DNA of 64,000 bases from Epiperipatus broadwayi. Taxonomy: Eukaryota; Onychophora; Udeonychophora; Euonychophora; Peripatidae. The stretch is taken from contig JAQFVV010000013.1 in assembly GCA_028023455.1 (NCBI GenBank), positions 4,716,001 to 4,780,000 on the forward strand, read 5' to 3'. Below are positions 1 through 9,567 of the stretch, one piece after another. The translations under genes were made by a program, and so were the position numbers. Each line of letters opens with the position of its first letter. Position 1 is the first letter of the stretch. The notes below the pieces were generated by a model, which had not been told where the DNA came from, searched no databases, and was given only the letters and a program-made list of their open reading frames with translations.

Positions 1-346
1 CATTCTTTATATTTTCAAATCAATTTTCTCATCAGATTTTTTTTGTGTCCATTTTATTTGTCATTTCTCCAAGTTCAGTTTTAAATAAAAAAAAAAAAGT
101 TCTCTCAATGTGGATCTTGTTGAAAACAGAAAATTTATCAAGTGTTAGCCATGTATGGCTGAATCAATTAAGTTTTCTTTTTTTTTTCTTGGCTTGAGTG
201 TAGAAGTCAGCTATCCAAAGAAATATATGTGGATATTTTTATTTATTACAGGTGCATTTCAAGGTATGAAAAATAATTTAAAAATAGTTCTTTCAAAACT
301 TATAAACTATCTTTTACTGTTTTAATAAATCAGTAAAACAATAATA
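1..346. other. A+T-rich sequence, nothing assigned
   Basis: No coding signal, RNA gene or repeat boundary is visible apart from short A and T runs. The final bases (334-346, TAAAACAATAATA) are the left target-site duplication of the next element. Confidence 0.6.
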
Positions 347-899
347 TCACCTGATCACCATCTCTTATACTAGCACATAATTGTTATTAAACAAGGATGT
401 GATGTGATGTATTTGGCTTCTTAAACGAAGTCAAGAATATCTCAGCAATTATGCCCAGATAAACCTGTTAGCCACTTTATTTTCCATTCCCCACTCTAAG
501 TCTTTCCATATTCTGCCCCATCCCATTTCCACAACATAATCTTTGTCAACTCTATGGCCTTTATATCTAAATCCCCCTTATCTTTTCGCAAACCCAGGCA
601 AAACTCTCCATACAGTAGCGTCAGCCTGTGTCAACCAGAGTAATCAATGGATTCCAGAAAGCTTGTGCATAAAATCCCTATCTATTGCCTACTCATCCAA
701 TATCCCCAGACTGGTTTCTGGCTTGTGGCCTTCATCAGTGAGGAGCCTTGGATCTGAGAGCACTGCACCTAGATCTTAGGTCTGGGGATATTGGATGAGT
801 AGGCACTAGATAGGGATTTTATGCACGAGCTTTCTGGCATCCATTGATTACTCTGGTTGGCACAGGATGGCAATACTATATGGAGAGTTTTGCCTTGAT
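347..899 (-). mobile_element. Hammerhead-bearing retrozyme-like element, copy A (inverted)
   Basis: The copy is bounded by a perfect 13-bp target-site duplication, TAAAACAATAATA, at 334-346 and 900-912. Bases 347-780 are a minus-strand copy of the family monomer. At 780/781 the sequence switches to a plus-strand fragment (781-899) that repeats the same monomer, so the element is a partial palindrome. The minus part contains a well-preserved hammerhead fold (695-753). It also contains an extra segment (about 375-600) that is absent from copies C, D and E but shared with copy B; on the minus strand this reads as a broken peptide. Its left edge is the family tail (TGATCACCAT...). The direct repeats show a true insertion. 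Assignment to retrozymes rests on the ribozyme fold and the monomer structure. Confidence 0.72.
695..753 (-). ncRNA. Type I hammerhead ribozyme motif, copy A
   Basis: Read on the minus strand, the motif has stem I outer ATCCAA/TTGGAT, an internal loop GGC/TA, stem I inner TCCTCA/TGGGGA, core CTGATGA, stem II GGC-CACAA-GCC, GAAAC, a two-base stem III, then GTC. The predicted cleavage lies between positions 709 and 708. The stem III hexamer here is ACCAGT rather than the palindromic ACTAGT of the sister copies. An A-A mismatch sits where hammerheads normally have a closing G-C pair at the base of stem II. The fold is read by eye from established hammerhead rules; activity is not shown. Confidence 0.62.
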
Positions 900-912
900 T
901 AAAACAATAATA

Positions 913-2104
913 CTTGGTAATAGTTACTGAAATGGAAAACCTGCAAGCTATCTGTTAATAAAATAATAAAACATATTATTTTATTCATCCCTATCCAGAA
1001 GACAAAATGCTTTTAAAATTATAAATTGCGTTTTAAAATTCTGATTAATCTTTAAGATTAATTCTTCATTATAGTCGGTATGCAACTTCATTTGAATAGA
1101 AAAATAATTTCAATGCCACCTAAAAACCTACATATTTTAAATAAAACTTTTACTTTGTACATCTGCTAATTTAGAAATAATGCTAAAAGTTTAATATCAA
1201 CAATTTACTATACATACTTTAAGAGCTCAAAACACTAAAGAAATAATAATGCTATGATTATATTTTACATATCGCAAGCATGCTGAGTATTAATAAAAGC
1301 TAAGTTTAAATTATAAAGGCTACCTTTTCTGTATGAATGACCAGAACATTTACTTGAATATACAAACTTTAATTAAAATATGATCCATGAAATGAAGATG
1401 AAATGGTCGGATTCCTTTACTAATATACTGAAATATTTTAAGTATTGTAAACATCCAATTGTTTATTTAAATGTACACAATTTGAAAAGACATCTTTAGT
1501 TTAAATATTAAGAACATTACTCAGTGTGATAATTTCCTCCTACTACTATTTCTGCTAGGGAAATTATATTTTCATATCTAACAGTAAATGTTGAAACAAA
1601 TTTTAATTTAAATATTTATCATTATTAGCTTTGTTCTAGAAAGTTATTGTAATAAATGAATTGCCCACTATTCTACAAAATAAATTGATATAAGTGTTGT
1701 CCAGAAAATGAATTATCATTTGCTTGTTATCTCAAAAAAAGACTACAGTAAGAAATATCTGTATTTAAAATAATTATGCTGTTTTCTGAGATTTTTAATT
1801 TTGTGTTTTATATTGTACAATGATTAAGTTAATGTATTCATTAGTTTTAAACATACTTCATTTATTGTATATGAAAAATATGCAGAATATGTTTTTCCAT
1901 GTACAAATAGACTTAATTCTAAAATACATTGTTGAAACTTTATTATTATATAACATGAAACAATATTGTGTATTAAAAATGGATTATAATATAGGGAGCC
2001 ATAGTAGGTGCAAAAAATGGACATTCTAATAGTCTGTAAATTAAATGTATGGATTTTGATTTTGTTATAGTGATTTATTTATACTTTTTTCCATAAGGAA
2101 AAAA
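913..2104. other. A+T-rich sequence, nothing assigned
   Basis: Short open frames on both strands near 1820-2030 overlap each other antisense and have no recognisable domain. No repeat boundary or RNA is visible. Confidence 0.55.
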
Positions 2105-3568
2105 ATGCCGAAATCTAGAAAACTTTCTAATTCATCATCTTCAAATGGCATTGGCATACATAATCCAAATAACGATGAATACAATGTGGACAGTTGATAT
2201 GGACATTGTTGAAATTAACATTGAACCTTCTACAAGTGAAAATGATTCTAAAAAGGCTGAAAAAGATAGAAGAAAAATCCATCATCAATATAGACAACTG
2301 TTATTTAAAGCACAAAACTAAATGAAGAAATTGAAGAAAATGGATCTCATGACCCTCATCAGCATTTGGAGGAGGCAAATATTCTTTTTAAAAATATTAA
2401 AATGACAAGAGAGGCTGCACTAGATTCCCATGTTATTTATTTAATTGCTGAACTTGGAAAGCAATAAGCACAAGGACTTCATACGAATCTTCACACGTTT
2501 GATCTTTTGAAATTTGCAGAAAAAATTATAACTTATTTATCTGGAACTCATCCATCTAGTTGTTCTGGATGTATTGGCATTCCTGTTAGTTGGGAATGAC
2601 TAGGAAGAGCAGTATCACCTTCTTTTAAAAAAAAATCCAGTTTATAAATGTATATTTGGGTCTTTTGAAAGAGGTGAAGTAAATTTTAAACCTAGGCAAA
2701 GATAAAAAACACTTAAAGATTTACCTTTAAAAGCAGTTGTACGAAGAGAAGTTCCTAGAGGAGAAAAGGTTGAGCATGAAACAACAACAGAAGAAGTAGA
2801 ACGACTGTTAAGTATTCTACAGACACTTTATAAAATGCAGGGTAACATTTGTTATTTTAAATTTGTCACCAATCTTCACTCATTTGCTCAAACAGTTGAA
2901 AATATTTTTCATGTTGCATTTTTAATTAAAGATGGTCTTGCACTTGACAAACTTCCTGTAATAACTCCTATTGATCGATCAGATGAAATAAGCAAAACAT
3001 TTTCTCAAAAATGAAAGGAAGTAGTAATGAGTATTACAGAACAGGATTGGAAAAATATTGTGGATACATTTCAGATCACTTCTTTGATGATTCCATCTCA
3101 GACAGTGGATACTGTAATTTAGTCAAATGCTAGTAAAAACAGGCCTTAAAATGATATTTTGAATTGAAAGATAACCAGCACCCTTTTCTAAATGCAATAT
3201 GTTTTTCCAATTTTTTGGCTATTGTATTTAATTTTGTACTTACAAGAAGCCATGATTATATGATAATGGACTCTTACTTTAGAAAGTTTTTTTAAAAAAA
3301 TATATATTTTAAAAATCTATGGAACAAAATTAAAATTTTAAAATTCTGATTTTTATTCTGTACAGTATATATATACTTTTCTGAAATTGTGAATTCGAAA
3401 TATTTTCTTTTTTTTTTTTTTGTGATAATTCTGAACATTATCTTTTGTTTGATAATTTATGTAAATATCGTGTTATATAATTGTATCAAATGTTTTATAG
3501 AAACTTATAAGAATGTAATAAATATTATGTAAATAAATAAAGTTATAGTATTCTGAAAAAAAAAAAAA
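2105..3568 (+). pseudogene. NSMCE4A: Processed pseudogene of NSMCE4A (SMC5/6 complex kleisin Nse4)
   Basis: Nse4 is the kleisin subunit of the SMC5/6 DNA-repair complex. Read across frames from ATG 2105, the sequence gives an acidic start, then an N-terminal block around 2275-2470 (YRQLLFKAQN; LEEANILFKNIKMTREAALD; LIAELGKQ) and a C-terminal Nse4 block around 2735-3120 (VRREVPRGEKVEHETTTEEV; FAQTVENIFHVAFLIKDG; LPVITPIDRSDE). The gene is intronless and broken by several stops and frameshifts, for example near 2197, 2322, 2467 and 2600. A 3' UTR follows, with AATAAA at 3536-3541, 14 nt before a run of 13 A (3556-3568). This is the signature of a reverse-transcribed, polyadenylated mRNA. I did not find a convincing target-site duplication. 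Identification is from recognised family motifs and is fairly secure. Confidence 0.85.
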
Positions 3569-3995
3569 CAATAGCCTATTGTTATTAAAATTCTAGGTTG
3601 AGGAGAATTTATTCATGCTAATTTTGAAAATAATATTTTAAAATCTATATATAGTTACTACTTTTAATACTTTGAAAATGTCTCGAAATCAAAACATTTT
3701 ATTGCAACTGTTCAAAAGGTTATGAATAAAACTAAACTCTTAATGAATATTTTACTCCAATATGTGTAAAAACACTAGTAACATCAGTTAATGTAAATTT
3801 AAATTTAGTATTCCATATAATTTTATCCTTTAAATAAATTGCTTTAAAAAGAATTCACACTAAAGTAATTAGATAAATTTAAATAGAAACCAACAATACA
3901 GATTTTTTTATATACATAAATGTAAGTTAATATTTTGAATTTGAATAAATAAGTAAGCTCTATTAATTATTATCAACATGATTATTATATATATA
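3569..3995. other. A+T-rich spacer
   Basis: Nothing coding or repeated is recognised between the retrocopy tail and the left end of the next palindrome. Confidence 0.5.
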
Positions 3996-5040
3996 TTATA
4001 ATGTTCTTTTCATTGAATCCAATCAAATTATACACTCTCCTTTCTTTCTTTTTAAAAACTTTATTTCTTCTCATAATGTTTTGACCACTTTTTTTTGTAG
4101 TCATTTTCAAGGATCTATAAAATTACATATTTATATCGTTATTATTACAAATAAAATTAATATATAAAAATATATATACTCTTATCATAAAAAACAATAA
4201 CATTTTCCTTTCATCTATCCATACATCTTTTTTACATGTATATTACATTATATAATCCACATTTATTTCTTTTTTCTCTCCAAACTTTTTTATTTTTTGC
4301 TTACACATTTTTATATATATATAAAAAATACCAATAATTGTCTTTCTTTTTGTCTTTTTTATACTCTAAACCAATTAGTTTAAAACAATACCTTTTTTAT
4401 ACCATTTTAAATTCGTTTATATTTTAATCTATCTTTTATAGATACCATACTATTTAAGACAGGTTTTTCTCTCTTTATATATAAACTTTATTTTATCATT
4501 CTTTCTTTATATAATTTTACTATAATTCTTATCTTAAAATCTGTGTGCAAATTCTTTACTATGTATATTAACATTTGAATTTCTACTATTCAAATGTTGT
4601 TTTAATCTTGCCTTAATTTATTCTTTGTTGTATCTATATATGTTACATTCCTATTTTTTGTTTCTTTTATCACATTTCCTAATTAAATTTTTTTTTGTAT
4701 ACTGGTTTCAAAAATAAATTACATTCCTTTCTATATTTCTTATTTATAAATTTCATAATCTTTTTAATCTTAAAAAATTTTTTTTTGATATATTGTAACT
4801 GCTATATATAATTTTTTTCTTATCTTTGTTTTTATTCAAATTCCTTTTTATTTTTTCAATATTTTTCTTTCCACATAATTTATTAATAATTTTATTTGGA
4901 TAATCATTTTTCATTGCTTTTTCTCTTATCTTCTTTATTTCTTCCTTAAATAAATTTTTTCTTGAACACAAATTTAGTCCTCTAATTATTCTGTTAGTAA
5001 CAATATTTATTTTATGTACATATTCCATATCCGATTTCCA
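3996..5040 (-). mobile_element. Penelope-like element fragment, left (minus) arm of a palindrome
   Basis: On the minus strand an open stretch (5028-4753, 91 aa) reads as the region after the reverse transcriptase catalytic core of a Penelope-like element: HKINIVTNRIIRGL, then SRKNLFKEEIKKIREKA and NDYPNKII. Further along (about 4700-4440, with frame breaks) lies a GIY-YIG endonuclease remnant: CLVCKRNNRNVTYIG, then LRQRLKQHL and REKPVLNS. The order reverse transcriptase then GIY-YIG is diagnostic of PLEs. Near the 3' side (about 4115-4080) the strand contains a GACTAC/GTGGTC hairpin followed by AAAAC, reminiscent of a decayed hammerhead stem II and core. The 5' part of the element is missing. 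The arm pairs with 5160-5966. Confidence 0.68.
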
Positions 5041-5159
5041 ATTGCTTAATAATCCATAAAAGTGCTCTTCCTAAATATACTTTTCTTAATATTTACCCTA
5101 TAATTCTTTATGACCTTTTAAATGTTAATATCCATATAATTAATTGATTTTTTTTTTCC

Positions 5160-5966
5160 ATTGTAAATGTAATTATAATTTTTTTTAAAATTAAAAGTAT
5201 TATGAAGGATATGAATAAGAAATATAGAAAGAAATCTAATTTATTTTTAAACCAGTATATAAAAATAAATTTAATTTAGAAAATGTGATAAAAGAAACAA
5301 AAAATATGAATGTCTAAAATATGAATGGAATTTATAAGATTGATTGTTTAGTTTGTAAAAGAAATAATAGGAATGTATCATATATATGTACAATGTTAAA
5401 ACAACATTTAATGATAGTAAAAAATTTGGACACTTAGATTTTAAGATAAGAATGTTAGAAAAATAAAATTATATAAAGAAAGAATGATAAAATAAAGTTT
5501 ATATATAAAGAGAGAAAAAGCTGTCTTAAATAGAATAAATTATATAAAAGAAAGATTAAAATAAAAACAAATTTAAAATGGTATAAAAAAGGTACTGTTT
5601 TAAAGTAATTAGTTAAAAATATAAAAAGGACAAAAAGAAAGAAAATTATTGATATTTTATATAAAAGTTTGGAAAGAAAAAAGAAATAAGTAAATGTGGA
5701 TTATATAATGTAATATAGATGCAAAAAAAAGATGTATGAATAGATGGAAGGGAAATAGTTTTTTTATAAGGATTATTTTTTTATATATTAATTTTATTTG
5801 TAATAATAATTTTATAGATAATTGAAAATGACTAGAAAAAAGTGGTCAAAATTTTGCATGTTTAAAGATGTAAATATGTATATATGATTGATCAGAAGAA
5901 ATAATGTTTTTAAAAAGAAAAGGAGAATATATAATTTGATTGGATTCAATGAAAAGAACATTATAG
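5160..5966 (+). mobile_element. Penelope-like element fragment, right (plus) arm of the palindrome
   Basis: This is an inverted and diverged copy of the left arm. Matching landmarks include an end box GATTGGATTCAATGAA near 5937-5953, the mirror image of TTCATTGAATCCAATC near 4011, and GAAAATGACTAGAAAAAAGT near 5823. Read on the plus strand, the region around 5325-5410 gives a GIY-YIG-like start (NGIYKIDCLVCKRNNRNVSYI) with stops and a deletion soon after. It is more degraded than the left arm. Together the arms are arranged head to head with both 3' ends outward, as in the hammerhead repeats of this window. Confidence 0.6.
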
Positions 5967-6410
5967 TTTATAAACATATTTTAAAGAAAAAGTTTTTTTT
6001 ATTGTGGTTATTAAAAAGTTTGTTAACAGCAGTGATAATAAGTTATATATATATATATTAGTAAATTAGTATGGCTGCAGAAAGGAGTTTGCCATTAACT
6101 GAAAGGAGACCCTTTGATTCCTCTTGGAGGCCTTAAAGGAACCGAGCAAGTCAAATTCATAATGTGCACTCCATACGTTCTTGTTGTTGCAGCTGTTATT
6201 ACTATGTGATTATTCATATAGTATACGGACATGGATGGTCTACTCACCAATACACATTAGCCAGTGTAGTGAGTTTATTTGGGTTTTATCTCTGAGTTTA
6301 AGATCAAGAAATACCATGGTCTTTCTTCTCAGTTACCTGATAAGGCAAAAGAAATGTATGGGTAAATGATAAATATTTTTTCAATAGATATATACAATCA
6401 TGACAGATAA
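5967..6410. other. Sequence before the LINE, with a TA microsatellite
   Basis: A (TA)n run lies near 6040-6058. From about 6071 the composition becomes less A+T-rich and may be the 5' UTR of the downstream LINE, but no coding domain is recognisable. Confidence 0.4.
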
Positions 6411-6822
6411 AAATAAATCATAGCCTTATTCCCAGGTGGCTGTAAAGTCACCAAGCAAGGCGATGTTTGATGGCCAAAGGTGGAAGGTATTAAGAATCCC
6501 CTAATTGTGGACCCAGGCTGCAATTTGATGATGACTTTTTATTTAGGTACTTACAACTGCAGATCACTTTCAAGTGAAGGAAGATTGCAAGAATTAGAAG
6601 AACTATCATATTAAATGGAACATTGGACTTTGTGAAGTTAGAAGAAATGAAGAGACAGTTAATTTAAAAAGTGGACATGTACTCTACTATAAAGACACAA
6701 ATATTGGAAATATAAGTGGAGTAGGATTCATTATAAATAAAAAGTGGAAGAACAACATTATGGAGATTGATGGTGTATCAGACAGAGTGGCAAGATTAGT
6801 TATACTACTTAATAGCAGATAA

Positions 6823-6874
6823 ACATCACACGATCACCATTTCTTATGCTTGCTTATAACTGTTATTAAAAAAT
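6823..6874 (-). mobile_element. 52-bp solo tail of the hammerhead repeat family inserted in the LINE
   Basis: These 52 bp match the terminal tail of the hammerhead repeat family, in the orientation TCACACGATCACCATTTCTT. They are flanked by an 8-bp direct repeat, GCAGATAA, at 6815-6822 and 6875-6882. Removing the insert and one repeat restores the endonuclease reading through ...ILLN to VHAPTSSHSDE apart from a small frame change. This indicates that a very short piece of the family can be inserted by itself. Confidence 0.65.
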
Positions 6875-7203
6875 GCAGATAATTCAGGTTCATGCCCCAA
6901 CAAGTTCTCATAGTGATGAAGTAGTAGAAGATTTTTATATGGATGTACAAAAGACTTTTGATTAGAGTAAACAATATTTTAAAATTGTTATGGGATACTT
7001 TAATGCTAGTATTGGTAAACAAATGAAAGATGAAAGTGCTGTAATGTTAAAAGGAAATGGACATGGAAGCATCCAAATGAAGGTACAGCAGAATTGGATT
7101 ATATTTTGACTAACAAAAAATGCAAATTTCAAAATTGTAATATTCTTAATGAATTTAACACAGGAAGTGATCATCGATTAGTAAGATGTAAGATACATGT
7201 AAT

Positions 7204-7490
7204 TTGAACCTGCAAATGCTAGGATAATTGCAACTGAAAGAAATGACATCAAAAGGAAGGTTAAAGAAGCATGGTATATATCAAGAGATTTGAAAGCAAT
7301 AAACAGGAGAGACACGTGCTTTTCCATTTCAAAGAGATGGACAATATAAATAAGCTTGCATAGATTTGCATAAATTACTACGTTAAAAGGCTATGAATAT
7401 GAGTGTAAGCTCTGAAAGCGCTTAGCCTTAAGAAATATTAATATAATCGTTGAATTTTATTTCACTATATACGTTAAGCGTATTTAATAT
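7204..7490 (+). mobile_element. 3' fragment of a Penelope-like element inserted in the LINE
   Basis: The LINE frame ends at ...RLVRCKIHV near 7200 and resumes at about 7500 (KLERQKIIKKIFTVDIPNLQ). The intervening sequence first reads as the end of a PLE GIY-YIG domain: ARIIATERNDIKRKVKEAWY, ISRDLKAINRRD, then SKRW and a stop near 7347. The motif order RRKVKEAxYI...INRD...S..W is typical of PLE C-termini. After the stop comes a hairpin-rich segment (7386-7433) with AAGGCT/AGCCTT, GAG/CTC and GAAAGCGCTT, a hammerhead-like remnant. A partial duplication, TACATGT-AAT at 7194-7203 versus TACATGTTAAT at 7491-7501, flanks it. It is strongly 5'-truncated. Confidence 0.66.
7386..7433 (+). ncRNA. Decayed hammerhead-like motif of the inserted PLE 3' end
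   Basis: Stem I AAGGCT/AGCCTT encloses ATGAATATGAG, a GAG/CTC hairpin, TGAAA, the palindromic hexamer AGCGCT and then T. The 3' core (GAAAGCGCT) is identical to that at 47388-47396 after the larger PLE. The 5' core should read CTGANGA but shows ATGAATATGA, with extra bases, so this copy is unlikely to cleave. Confidence 0.35.
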
Positions 7491-7812
7491 TACATGTTAA
7501 TGTAAAACTAGAGAGACAAAAAATTATTAAGAAAATATTTACAGTTGATATTCCTAATCTTCAAAAACATTCTAATGAATATAAATTAGAACTTACAAAT
7601 TGGTTTCAAGTATTAATAGGTTTTGAACATGATTCAGATTTGAATGAAATTAATATGAAAATAACTGATAGACTTTTAAAAACTGCAACAAAGATAGCTG
7701 GTAGAAAAAAGCAGCAATTGACCAATAAAATTTCTGCTGAGACTAAAGAGTTTATGAAGAAAAGAAGAAATATGAAGATATACAAAAATGATCCATTAAA
7801 AGAGGATTGAAT

Positions 7813-7925
7813 TGTTTTGCATTGGTGGTTGAAATGTCAGCGCGACTGCCTTGCACTAGCAGGCAGTTGCCCAGGTTGCGGGTTCGCATCCTGGCCGATG
7901 CTATGACACTTAAAAAAAAAAAAAA
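7813..7925 (+). mobile_element. tRNA-Gly-derived SINE, copy 1, nested in the LINE
   Basis: From GCATTGG at 7819 the sequence has a tRNA-like layout. The acceptor strands are GCATTGG and CCGATGC, and the B box is GGTTCGCATCC. The middle stem is CTGCC...GGCAG with an enlarged loop, and the acceptor is followed by the short tail TATGACACTT and a run of A. A 10-bp direct repeat, AGGATTGAAT (7803-7812 and 7926-7935), flanks it, which shows retroposition into the LINE. The ends resemble animal tRNA-Gly genes. The D-arm is altered, so it is a SINE rather than a working tRNA. Confidence 0.85.
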
Positions 7926-9567
7926 AGGATTGAATATCTTGAATTTTGTAAAATGGTATGGAAAAGAGTTGATTAGCAAGGAAAGCTGTAGAAGTGAATA
8001 AAAACTGTGTAAAACAATATTTTGGTATTGGTAAGAAATTTATATCTACGATAAGGAAAAAAGATGGAATTATTACTTGGATAGAAGACTTCTATCAAGA
8101 ATTATATAGTAATAAAGAGCAATTACTTCTTATGTGTATTATATCTTTCGAATTGCCCAGAATTTTAAATGAAGAAGTGAGACATGCAATTAAATTTATA
8201 AAGAAAGGACAAGCTCCAGGTAATGATGGAATTATAATTGATATATTAAAAGAAGCAGGTGAAGAAATAGAAATTTTTCTTTGCAAAATTATATACCAAA
8301 TGTCTAAATGATAAAGATGTGCCAGATGATTGGAAGAATGCAGTATTAATGTTTAAAAAAGATGATAAAGAAGATATTAGAAATTACAGACCTATCAGCC
8401 TTTTATCAGTTTTATACAAATTTTTGTCTATAGAGAACATTGAATTTCCAGCAACCAAGAGAACAAGCTGGATTTAAAGTTGGTTTTAGTACAGTTGATC
8501 ATATCTGGGTATTGAGAAGAGTTATAGAAAAAACAAATGAATATGGGTTGCCATTATGTTTTGGATTTGTAGATCATGAAAAGGCATTTGATTCTATAAA
8601 CATTTCTTCAGTGATTAAAGCATCAAGGTATATATTTTAAAGAATATTTATAAAAATGCAACAGCAACAATCAGATTACCTAATGATACTAGGAAAGTCA
8701 ATGTTAAGAAGGGTGTAAGACAAAGTGACTCCATATCTAAAGGAGTGGAAGTAAATGGAGATTATTAAGGTCATTTAGATTTTGCAAATGTAGTTGCTTT
8801 TGCAAATAATGCTTTAGAGCTGCAGGAAATGTTGTAGAAGTTATCAGATGAAAGAAGGAAAGTAGAACTAAAGATAAATGTTAAAAGTCCAAAGTAATGT
8901 TTAATGGATTTTTTCAAAATATGAAAATAAAGATTGATTATGATGAGTTAGAAGAAGTTAACAGCTATAAATACCATAATCAGATTATTAATACAGATGG
9001 AAACATAATGGATGAAATTAGTCATAGAATTAAACTTGTTTGGAGTGCTTTTGGTAGAAATAACTTGATACTAAAAGGAAATATGCCTATGTATTTGAAA
9101 AGGAAGGTTTTTAATAAATGTGTTTTACCAGTTCTTACTTATGGATCTGATATTTGGACACTTAATAGAAGAACAATACAAAAACGTCAGACCACTCAAA
9201 GAAGTATGAAGAGATACCTGTTGTGAATAACAAGAAGAGATTGAAAACACAATATATGGGTAAGAGAACAAACAGGTGTTACTGATCTCATTGAAAAAAT
9301 TAAAAGACTGAAATGGTGTGGACTAGACATATTTTTAGAAGAGATGATAATAGATGGATAATTGAAATCTTAAATTGGATTCCAAGAGATTGTAAAAGAC
9401 CCAGGAAGAGACATGTGAGATGGATTGATGAAATAAGAAAGCATGCAGGGGTGATGTGGAGAAGAGAAGCTAAAGATCAGAGAAGATAGATTGAACTTGG
9501 GGAGATCTTCTTTCTGCAGTGGATTGATAATGGTTGTTGTTGATGAAATTAGTATATCAAATGACAT

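Larger units (their letters stand above)
6411..9555 (+). mobile_element. Degenerate RTE-like LINE with endonuclease and reverse transcriptase, carrying three insertions
   Basis: The element reads as an APE-type endonuclease followed by a reverse transcriptase, broken by stops and frameshifts. Endonuclease signs are GTYNCRSLSSEGRLQELEE at about 6546, LYYKDTNIGNISGVGFIIN, VHAPTSSHSDE at about 6888, MGYFNAS at about 6990 and GSDHRLVRCKI near 7167. Reverse transcriptase signs are KKGQAPGNDGI at about 8200, [49 protein letters not shown] and a motif C position reading FANN instead of FADD near 8800. The C-terminal part has YGSDIWTLNR, then RRDDNRWI and RWIDEIRKHAGVMWR (to about 9490). The 3' end has a TTG/ATG-rich stretch typical of RTE elements. 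It is interrupted at 6823-6874, about 7204-7490 and 7813-7925. Clade assignment is from motif style and could be a near relative of RTE. Confidence 0.82.

Noticed and set aside
7819-7895. A functional tRNA-Gly gene
   Set aside because: The anticodon region carries an enlarged loop, the D-arm is changed, and the copy has a poly(A) tail and target-site duplication, so it is a SINE.
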